From positions 2,442,001-2,506,000 of the forward strand of contig OY282382.1 in NCBI GenBank assembly GCA_958295905.1: a DNA stretch of 64,000 nucleotides, in the 5' to 3' direction. The DNA comes from an uncultured Vicinamibacterales bacterium (lineage in GTDB: Bacteria > Acidobacteriota > Vicinamibacteria > Vicinamibacterales > UBA8438). Below, piece after piece: positions 47,260 to 54,897 of the stretch (its first letter is position 1; the number at the start of each line of letters is the position of its first letter). The position numbers were made by a program, and so were the translations under genes. The notes beneath the pieces are model-generated. The model had not been told where the DNA came from, did no database searches, and saw only the letters and a list, made by a program, of their open reading frames with translations.

Positions 47260-48526
47260 TGACGGGAAGCTGACGATACGGCGCGCCGTCGAGGCGCTGC
47301 GCAACGGTGTGCCCAACCCGGCGGCCGTGGAGATGCTGGGCTGCCGCCAGCCGAAGGCGGAAGCGGCGTTCGCCGAGCTGCTGGCCGGGGCCGAAGACGC
47401 GCGCGTTCCGGCCGCGCGCGTCCAGGGGATGCTGGTGTCGGGAGACTTTGGCGCGGGCAAGTCTCACGTGCTGGTCCACCTCGAGCGGCAGGCGCTCGCG
47501 CAGGGTTTCGTGTGCAGCCGGGTGGCCGTGAGCAAGGAGACGCCCTTCTACGACCTCGGCAAGGTGTTCAAGTCCGCCGTCGACAACGCCCGCATGCCGG
47601 ATCGCGAGGGGCGCCTGTTCGAGGAGCTGGGGACGGTCGCCGACCGGGGATCGGAGAGCTTCGCCGGGTTCGTCGAGTGGGTGGAGGCCGCCGAGTCGAA
47701 AGGGGTCCTGCACCGGGTCTTCCCGGCCAGCGTGGCCGTGTACGACAGCCGGCGAGACCCCGAGCGCAACGCCAGGATCGAGTCGTTCTGGGCCGGAGAC
47801 CGGATCAAGGTGTCCGACGTCAAGGACGGACTGCGGCTGATCGGACAGGGGCAGCGGTGCGCCTTCCGCACGCCCCGGGCCGCCGAGCTGCCGCCGCAGC
47901 GCCTCCGTTTCGCGGTCGAGCTGATGCGGGGCGCCGGGTACAAGGGCTGGGTGGTGTTGCTGGACGAGCTCGAACTGGTCGGCTCGTACTCGCCCCTGCA
48001 GCGCGGCCGGTCGTACGCCGAGCTGACCCGCTGGCTGGGGCACGCCTCGGGCGACGGCTGTCCGGGCCTGATCGCGGTCGCGGCGGTGACCGGCGACTTC
48101 GCGTCCGCCATCCTCGGTCCGGACGGCAAGAACGACCGCGAGGGCGTGGTTCGGCGGTTGGCGGACAGCCGCTACGCGGACAGCGTGCGCCGGGCCGAGG
48201 CGGGCATCCGCCTGCTGGAACGCAAGTGCATCCGCCTGTCCCCGCCCACCGCCGACGACGTGCGCGACACCCTGGAGACGCTGCGGCGGATCTACAGCGA
48301 CGCTTACGGGTGGGAGGCCCCGCGGCTGGAGCCGAGCGTCCGCGGCGTGGGCATCCAGGCCCGGATGCGCTACAAGGTCAGGGCCGCCATCAACGAGTGG
48401 GACCTGCGGCGAATCTATCCGGGCTCCCGTCCGGACACCGTGGGCGGCGAGTTCCACCACGCCTACGAGGAGAACGCCGACCTCGAGCGGGAGTCCGGAG
48501 ACGACGCGGAGGGCGCCGGTCGGTAG
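47249..48526 (+). CDS. BrxD-like (DUF2791) ATP-binding protein
   Basis: The 425-residue protein has the DUF2791/BrxD layout: TIRRAVEALRNGVPNPAAVE at the N-terminus, Walker A GDFGAGKSHVLVHLE at about 67-81, and Walker B WVVLLDELELVGSYSPLQRG at about 234-253, followed by RYADSVRRAEAGIRLLE and RKCIRLSPPTADD. BrxD belongs to BREX-type phage defence, where it works with a BrxHI helicase. Here a DUF1998 helicase follows about 1 kb downstream, after an insertion-like region. Start ATG 47249 overlaps the upstream gene. Confidence 0.85.
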   Translation: MDRDDGKLTIRRAVEALRNGVPNPAAVEMLGCRQPKAEAAFAELLAGAEDARVPAARVQGMLVSGDFGAGKSHVLVHLERQALAQGFVCSRVAVSKETPFYDLGKVFKSAVDNARMPDREGRLFEELGTVADRGSESFAGFVEWVEAAESKGVLHRVFPASVAVYDSRRDPERNARIESFWAGDRIKVSDVKDGLRLIGQGQRCAFRTPRAAELPPQRLRFAVELMRGAGYKGWVVLLDELELVGSYSPLQRGRSYAELTRWLGHASGDGCPGLIAVAAVTGDFASAILGPDGKNDREGVVRRLADSRYADSVRRAEAGIRLLERKCIRLSPPTADDVRDTLETLRRIYSDAYGWEAPRLEPSVRGVGIQARMRYKVRAAINEWDLRRIYPGSRPDTVGGEFHHAYEENADLERESGDDAEGAGR

Positions 48527-48585
48527 CTCCCGCGCCTGCCGGCGGTGCGCTGATGGGCGTGGCGCCTGAGCCCGTGTCGAAGTCC

Positions 48586-48775
48586 CCCGCTGCCTTCGAG
48601 CGGCGATGCATCCCGCCCGACTGCGTTGTTCGTCGGTCGCCTATGCCCATATGGGCGCCCTCCCTGACGCCTTGTCAGGCACGGCCGTTCTTTGCCCGCG
48701 GGCGCTCTCCAGCCCGCCGGCGCCCTCGCTGCTCCCGGTGCGACGCGGGGTTTCACCGCGGCTGCTGAGCTGCAG
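48586..48775 (+). repeat. Dispersed repeat, copy 2 (after the BrxD-like gene)
   Basis: The left end (48586-48628) matches 31904-31946 at 39 of 43 positions and the right end (48700-48754) matches 32070-32121. It lies in the 1,010-base stretch between the BrxD-like gene and the DUF1998 helicase. That stretch otherwise holds only the Rpn remnant and about 125 bases on either side in which I see nothing. Confidence 0.7.
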
Positions 48776-48902
48776 CTTGGCGGCGTCGATCCGGTTGCCG
48801 AACTGGTGGTCGTGGTCCCAGGACGTGGCCGTGTCGGCGTCGAGCCGCTGGCTGTCGGGCGGTCGTTCCGCGGTCCTTGGCGCGGTATGATCGACTCGAT
48901 TC

Positions 48903-49426
48903 ATGGATGATCCCGCGTACAAACGCCTGTTCTCGCGGCCCCGGATGGTCCAGGACCTGCTGCGCGGCTTCGCCGCCCGCGACTGGAGCGGCGACCTCGA
49001 TTTGGCGTCGCTGACGCCGCTGCCGGCGAGCTGTTGCGGAAGCAGGACGATGAGGAACTGACGGCGGCGTTCACCGAATGGGCGGCGCAGGTGCTGCTGC
49101 TGCGGCGGTTCCGCGGGTCGGTGTCGGGGCCGCTGCCGCGGCTCGAGGAGGTGCGGACGATGTTGGTCGAAACCGTTCAGGAGTGGACCGTCGCGTGGGT
49201 CGAGCAGGGCCGCGAGCAGGGCCGCGAGCAGGGCCGCGAGCAGGGCCAGCGTGCGTTGCTGTGCCGCTTGGCGGCGCAGAAGTTCGACGCGGCGGCGGCG
49301 CAACGGCTGGCGGCTGCGATCGAGAGCGTTGCGGATCCGGACCGCTTGGCGCAGGTAGGCGACTGGATCATCGAGTGCGCGACGGCGGCCGAGCTGTGGG
49401 CTCGCTTCCAGGATGGCTCGGTGTAG
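48903..49426 (+). pseudogene. Rpn/PDDEXK-type nuclease gene with internal deletion
   Basis: The start encodes DDPAYKRLFSRPRMVQDLLR and GFAARDWSGDLDLASLTPLP, the typical beginning of Rpn-family (recombination-promoting nuclease-like) proteins of about 300 residues. After about 117 bases the frame changes, and from 49034 a second frame carries the family's C-terminal part (LLRKQDDEELTAAFTEWAAQ, then repeats of EQGR, and a DUF4351-like tail). The central nuclease domain is gone. This is a broken gene inserted between two defence genes. Confidence 0.75.
49202..49249 (+). repeat. Four 12-bp tandem repeats (GAGCAGGGCCGC)
   Basis: Three exact units and one diverged unit in register encode Glu-Gln-Gly-Arg repeats in the hinge of the Rpn-type remnant. 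Such repeats are common in this family and change copy number easily. Confidence 0.85.
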
Positions 49427-49536
49427 TCGGTCAACTGATACAGAATCGGAGGTGTCTACCCGGTTGGGATGGGGGTTGGATGCGGCAGCGCCTCCATGCC
49501 TCGATCTGCGGGTGCGCACTGGCGTCGCTTTCTACC

Positions 49537-52500
49537 ATGGATGTTTTTGCTCTCAGGAGCCGTCTGGTCTCCGACTACCGGAACTATATCCGCAGCTTCA
49601 TCAAAATCGGCGACCCCCGCATCAAGCAGTTTGTTGACAGCCACCTTGCTGGAGAGGGGTTCTGGCCGGAACCGCTCCTGCAATTGAACCCGACGTTCAA
49701 GCCGGGCGGCACGATCGATGATCTGGTAACGGAGGGGATCCTTCACAAGGAGTGCTCGCGGATCTTCCGGATCGGCAAGTCGGATACGGACCACCGCGGC
49801 AAGCAGCTTCTTCTGCACCAGCACCAGCGCGAGGCGATCCTTGAGGCCGCCAAGGGTCGGTCCTACGTGCTGACGACGGGCACTGGATCTGGCAAGAGCC
49901 TCGCCTATATCGTGCCGATCGTGGACCACGTACTCCGAAGCGGGTCCGGTCGAGGCGTCCAGGCCATCATCGTCTATCCCATGAACGCCCTCGCCAACAG
50001 CCAGGACGAGGAGCTCGGCAAGTTCGTTAACAAGGGCTATCCGGATGGCCGGTCACCGGTGCGGTTCGCGCGGTATACGGGGCAGGAGCGGGGCCCGGCC
50101 CGCGAAGCCATTCGGAGCGACCCGCCGGATATCCTCCTGACGAACTACATGATGCTGGAGCTGCTGCTCACGCGAACGGAGGACCGTGAGGTGCTGAGAG
50201 CCGCACAAGGTCTCAGGTTCCTCGTCTTCGACGAGCTGCACACGTACCGAGGTCGTCAGGGGGCTGACATCGCAATGCTGATCCGCCGTTGCCGCCACGC
50301 GGTCGGGGGCGGTGTCGTCTGCATCGGCACTTCCGCCACGATGACCCGCGGCGGTAGCAGCGACGAGCAGCGCCGTGACGTGGCGGAAGTGTCGCAGTCC
50401 CTGTTCGGTGTGAAAATTTCGCCGGAGCAGGTGGTCACCGAAAGTCTGGAGCGGGCGACCCCGGAGATCGACCCTGCGGATCCGTCGATCCGGACCGGTA
50501 TCCGGGCCGCCGTCGTTTCGGATGAAGGACCGCCGGCTGACTACGGGACGTTCTGTAGGCACCCTCTTGCCTCGTGGATCGAATCGACCTTCGGCGTGTG
50601 CGAGGAAACGGGCACCGGCAGGTTGCTCAGACAGACGCCGCGGGGACTGGAAGGGGATCCGATCGGGGATCGACGCAGCGCGGCCGCGGAGCTTGCAGAG
50701 CTGGTGGACGCCGATCCTGGACGCTGCGCGGCGGCGCTTCGCCGCTGGCTGCTTCGGGGGTCCAGCCTGTATCCAAGCATCTCCAGTCGTTTTTCCATCT
50801 TTGCGTTCCGGTTGCATCAGTTCCTGACCCGCGGTGATACGGTGTGGGCATCGCTCGAACCGGTAGCGGACCGCCATCTGGAGATCGCGAAGAAGGCGGC
50901 CAAGCCGGGTGAACCGGACAAGCCGCTGTTCCCGCTCGTTTTCTGCCGCCGCTGCGGAACCGCCTACTACCGGGTCCGGGTCGTCGATGACGACAACGGC
51001 AGGGGGCTGCTGCCCCGCGAGGATCGTCGGGAGCAGGAGGATGGCAGCGGCCATGATGGCTACCTGTATCTCTCGGAGGAAGCGCCCTGGCCTCGTGCTG
51101 ACGGCCCTCCGCTGCTCGGTCGCTTGCCGGAATCTCTCAAGGAGACGACCGTTCGGGGCGTCGAACGAATCCGCTCTGCTGTCCGCGGGGACGTTCCGGA
51201 GGCGGTGTTCGTCGCGCCCTCTGGGCGGATCGTCTCGGAGGGAGCCGGGGCGCCGGCTGCTCTAGTCCACCGCAATTTTCTGTTCTGCCTGGAGCCCTCC
51301 TGCGGCGTCGCCTACACCCGGACCCAGCGTTCCGAGCGTTTCAAGCTCGCGACCCTGGGGGTCGACAACCGGAGCACGGCCACGACCATCCTTGCGGTCC
51401 GGTCGCTCATTGAGCTGCAGCGTGATCAGGCACTGGAGCCCGAGGCGCGCAAGCTGCTGAGCTTCACGGACAACCGCCAGGACGCTTCCCTGCAGGCGGG
51501 TCACTTCAACGACTTTGTGCAGGTCGCTCTGTTGCGGTCGGCGTTGTATCGCGCGTGCCGAGCGGCGAGCACGCAAGGGCTTGGCCACGGTGATCTGTCA
51601 CGTTGCGTCTTCGACGCCATGAATCCGCGGTTCGACGATTACGCCGCCGACCCGGAGGTGCGCGGCCCGGCGCGGCAGCGTACTCAAGACGCCCTGCGGC
51701 GCGCTCTCGAGTACTTCCTCTATCGCGACCTCGAACGGGGTTGGCGGGTGACGGCGCCCAACCTCGAGGATTGCGGGTTGCTGCGGTTCGAGTACGAAGG
51801 GCTCGCCGGGGACGACGGGCTGCTCGGCGAGACGGCGTTGTGGGAATCGGGATTCTCCGTACGGGAGGACCGGGGGAGCGAACGATTCGTCGAAGTGCCC
51901 GCAGGGCTTCGGTTGGCGTCTGCCGAGTCTCGGGAGCAAGTCGTTCGGACCTTGCTTGACGAGCTGCGGCGGGCGCTGGTCGTCAAGGTCGATGCCCTCG
52001 ATTCCGGAAAGCAACATGATCTCGTCGAGCAGACGAAGCCGCGTCTCCTCGAAGGCACCGTCTGGTACCTCGACGACGAACGGGAGTTGACCAGCGCTGT
52101 CATCGCGTGGCCTCGTTCCAGAAGACCACGTGAGCACGGTTTCTTCGTCTCGTCCCGTGGCGCCTACGGTCAATACGTCAAACGCGTGCTCGCCCCGCAT
52201 TCGGCGCCGGACGGGACTCTCGGACGCGAGGGCATCGACGAGATCATCCGGTTCCTGTTTCTGGCGCTGAAGCGCTACGGCATCGTCGAACAGGTCCGGA
52301 CAAGTCGTGCGGGCGACGATCCGGGCTATCAGCTCAATGCCGGCGCTCTTCGCTGGTTCCCAGGCGACGGTCAGGGTGCGTCCGATCGCACCCGTTTGCT
52401 TGACGAAGGCGGGCTACCGGCGGAAGTGAACCGCTATTTCGTGGAGTGCTACCGCAGTTTCGTGGATCTGCGATGCGTTCTCGAAGCCCGCGAGCATACG

Positions 52501-54822
52501 GCGCAGGTGACCTCCGAAGAACGGCAGGAACGGGAGGAGCGCTTCCGGCAGGGAGCATTGCAGGGGGGGCTGCCGCTTCTTTTCTGTTCCCCGACGATGG
52601 AACTGGGCGTTGACATCGCCCAGCTCAACCTCGTCAACCTGCGCAACGTCCCGCCCACACCGGCCAACTACGCGCAGCGCAGCGGGCGCGCCGGGCGCGG
52701 CGGACAGCCTGCCTTGGTCTTCACCTACTGTGCGGGGCGGAGCCCGCACGATCAGTACTTCTACCGCGAACCCGCCAGGATGGTCGCCGGAGCGGTGGCG
52801 CCGCCCCGCATCGATCTCCGGAACCGCGATCTGATCCGTTCGCACGTTCATGCCATCTGGATGGAGAGTGCGTGTCTGGATCTGGGGAAAACGCTGACGG
52901 CGGTCGTGGACGTGAACAGGGATGAGGAGACGCTCTCGTTGCGTGTCGGGAGGGCGGTCGGCGACGAATTGCGAAGTCCGATCCATCGAAGCGCGGCCCG
53001 GGCGAGAGCGGAGGCGGTCATCACGGAAATCCGGCCCGAGCTCGAGGGAACGACCTGGTTCCACGATGGCTGGACGGACGACGTGCTCGGCCGGATTGAG
53101 CGCAGCTTTGACTCGGCATGCGATCGGTGGCGCACTCTCTACCGGGCGGCCGTCCGCCAGCGCGCGCTCCACCACGCCATCATCGGCGATCATTCCCGGC
53201 CGGACGCCGAGCGTAGCCATTCGCGGCGGCTGCGCGCTCAGGCTGAGAGCCAGATTCGTCTTCTCACCGAAGCCGAGGGAATCTACGAGGGAGACTTCTA
53301 CTCCTACCGATACTTCGCGACCGAGGGGTTCCTGCCCGGGTACAACTTCCCCCGGTTGCCGATTTCCGCCTATGTTCCCGGTAGACGCGGGGGTCGGGAG
53401 CGCGACGAGTTCATTTCCCGCCCGCGTTTCCTCGCGATCTCGGAGTTCGGTCCCCGGGCATTGATCTACCACGAGGGTGCGCGCTACCAAGTCTACAAGG
53501 TCAATCTCGACTTCGGGTCGGACGCCATCGAGGACAGCCACCAGATCGCCACCGACACGATGAAGCGTTGTCTCCGGTGCGGCTACGCCCATCTCCAGGG
53601 GAGCGACACCCATTTGAGCGAGATCTGCGAGTGTTGTCGGGCGGCACTCGATCCGGAGTCCCGCATCGACGGTCTCGTCCAGTTGCAGAACGTGAGTCTG
53701 AAGCTCGCCCAGCGCATCACCTGCGACGAGGAGGAGCGGCGGCGCTTCGGCTACGATGTCGTAACCGCCTACCGCTTTCCCGAGACCGACGGCAAGCTGG
53801 ACCGCCGGGACGCGGACGTTCACTGCGGCGACAGGCGCGTGCTCAGGCTCAGCTACGGCGACGCCACCGATCTCTACCGCGTCAACCTTGGTTGGACGAA
53901 CCAGAATCGGAGCCAGCCGCGCGGCTTCAATCTCGACCTGGAACGCGGCTACTGGTCTCGCAACCAAGCGGATCCCGATGACCGCGAGGACGCGGCGAGC
54001 CAAGCGCGCACCGCCCGCGTCGTGCCCTTCGTCCGGGACACCAGGAACGCCTTGGTGATGGGTTTCGATCCGCTCCCCTGCGGACCCGAGCTGGCCAGCC
54101 TCCAGGCGGCCTTCAAGCAAGCGATTCAGCGGCATTTTCAACTCGAGCCGCGCGAGCTCTCTGCGGAGGCGATGCCGTCGCGGGACAACCGGCGGGAGAT
54201 TCTCCTCTACGAGGCGTCGGAAGGCGGCGCGGGCGTCCTGCGTCAGCTCGCCGAGGACCCGGCGGTGCTGCCCGCGCTCGCTCGCCGAGCGCTCGACGTC
54301 TGTCACTACGTGCCCGACACCCTTGAGGATCGGGCTGCCGATCGGTGCGGCAAGGCCTGCTACGAATGTCTTCTGGACTATGGCAATCAGCCGGACCACC
54401 GGTACCTTGATCGGGCGCTGATCCGTGATCTGCTCGCAGAGCTTGCGCACGCTGAATGCCGGCCGGCGGGCGGCGCGGGCACGCGCGCGGAGCGTCTGGA
54501 CGCGCTTCGCCGGCGTTGCGACAGCGCGCTCGAACGGCGGTGGCTCGACATGGTGGATTCGCTGGGGCTTCGATTGCCGAGCCACGCTCAGTACGGCATC
54601 CCGGACCACCACACGCGTCCGGATTTCTTCTATCGAGAGGCGAATGCCGCGATCTACGTCGACGGCCCGCCGCACGACGTCCCAGACCAGGCCCGTGTGG
54701 ATGACGTGACCACGCGAGGCTTGATCGAGGTCGGCTGCATCGTGCTCCGCTTTCACCACGCGGCCGATTGGCCCGCCCTGTTCGGCCGCCATGCCGACGT
54801 CTTCGGCGCCTCGGTGAGGTGA
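49537..54822 (+). CDS. DUF1998 helicase with C-terminal nuclease-like domain (DruE-like)
   Basis: The 1761-residue protein starts MDVFALRSRLVSDYRNYIRS. It has a DEAD/DEAH-type helicase core with Walker A TTGTGSGKSLAY at about 113-124, the box VFDELHTYRGRQGADI near 231, and motif VI QRSGRAGRGGQPALV near 1047. A DUF1998 zinc region follows (CGKACYECLLDYGNQPDH near 1603). The last 100 residues (RPDFFYREANAAIYVDGPPH, then RVDDVTTRGLIEVGCIVLRF) resemble VSR/DUF559-type nucleases. Druantia's DruE and MrfA-type repair helicases share parts of this layout. Translation is taken from 49537 since the family start is there. Probably a defence helicase. Confidence 0.85.
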   Translation: MDVFALRSRLVSDYRNYIRSFIKIGDPRIKQFVDSHLAGEGFWPEPLLQLNPTFKPGGTIDDLVTEGILHKECSRIFRIGKSDTDHRGKQLLLHQHQREAILEAAKGRSYVLTTGTGSGKSLAYIVPIVDHVLRSGSGRGVQAIIVYPMNALANSQDEELGKFVNKGYPDGRSPVRFARYTGQERGPAREAIRSDPPDILLTNYMMLELLLTRTEDREVLRAAQGLRFLVFDELHTYRGRQGADIAMLIRRCRHAVGGGVVCIGTSATMTRGGSSDEQRRDVAEVSQSLFGVKISPEQVVTESLERATPEIDPADPSIRTGIRAAVVSDEGPPADYGTFCRHPLASWIESTFGVCEETGTGRLLRQTPRGLEGDPIGDRRSAAAELAELVDADPGRCAAALRRWLLRGSSLYPSISSRFSIFAFRLHQFLTRGDTVWASLEPVADRHLEIAKKAAKPGEPDKPLFPLVFCRRCGTAYYRVRVVDDDNGRGLLPREDRREQEDGSGHDGYLYLSEEAPWPRADGPPLLGRLPESLKETTVRGVERIRSAVRGDVPEAVFVAPSGRIVSEGAGAPAALVHRNFLFCLEPSCGVAYTRTQRSERFKLATLGVDNRSTATTILAVRSLIELQRDQALEPEARKLLSFTDNRQDASLQAGHFNDFVQVALLRSALYRACRAASTQGLGHGDLSRCVFDAMNPRFDDYAADPEVRGPARQRTQDALRRALEYFLYRDLERGWRVTAPNLEDCGLLRFEYEGLAGDDGLLGETALWESGFSVREDRGSERFVEVPAGLRLASAESREQVVRTLLDELRRALVVKVDALDSGKQHDLVEQTKPRLLEGTVWYLDDERELTSAVIAWPRSRRPREHGFFVSSRGAYGQYVKRVLAPHSAPDGTLGREGIDEIIRFLFLALKRYGIVEQVRTSRAGDDPGYQLNAGALRWFPGDGQGASDRTRLLDEGGLPAEVNRYFVECYRSFVDLRCVLEAREHTAQVTSEERQEREERFRQGALQGGLPLLFCSPTMELGVDIAQLNLVNLRNVPPTPANYAQRSGRAGRGGQPALVFTYCAGRSPHDQYFYREPARMVAGAVAPPRIDLRNRDLIRSHVHAIWMESACLDLGKTLTAVVDVNRDEETLSLRVGRAVGDELRSPIHRSAARARAEAVITEIRPELEGTTWFHDGWTDDVLGRIERSFDSACDRWRTLYRAAVRQRALHHAIIGDHSRPDAERSHSRRLRAQAESQIRLLTEAEGIYEGDFYSYRYFATEGFLPGYNFPRLPISAYVPGRRGGRERDEFISRPRFLAISEFGPRALIYHEGARYQVYKVNLDFGSDAIEDSHQIATDTMKRCLRCGYAHLQGSDTHLSEICECCRAALDPESRIDGLVQLQNVSLKLAQRITCDEEERRRFGYDVVTAYRFPETDGKLDRRDADVHCGDRRVLRLSYGDATDLYRVNLGWTNQNRSQPRGFNLDLERGYWSRNQADPDDREDAASQARTARVVPFVRDTRNALVMGFDPLPCGPELASLQAAFKQAIQRHFQLEPRELSAEAMPSRDNRREILLYEASEGGAGVLRQLAEDPAVLPALARRALDVCHYVPDTLEDRAADRCGKACYECLLDYGNQPDHRYLDRALIRDLLAELAHAECRPAGGAGTRAERLDALRRRCDSALERRWLDMVDSLGLRLPSHAQYGIPDHHTRPDFFYREANAAIYVDGPPHDVPDQARVDDVTTRGLIEVGCIVLRFHHAADWPALFGRHADVFGASVR

Positions 54823-54897
54823 GCCGGTAGCCGCACTACAGCCGCCGAGCGCAGATTCCGATAGGGAAGGCGACAGCCGTTCACTTCCCTTCGGAGC

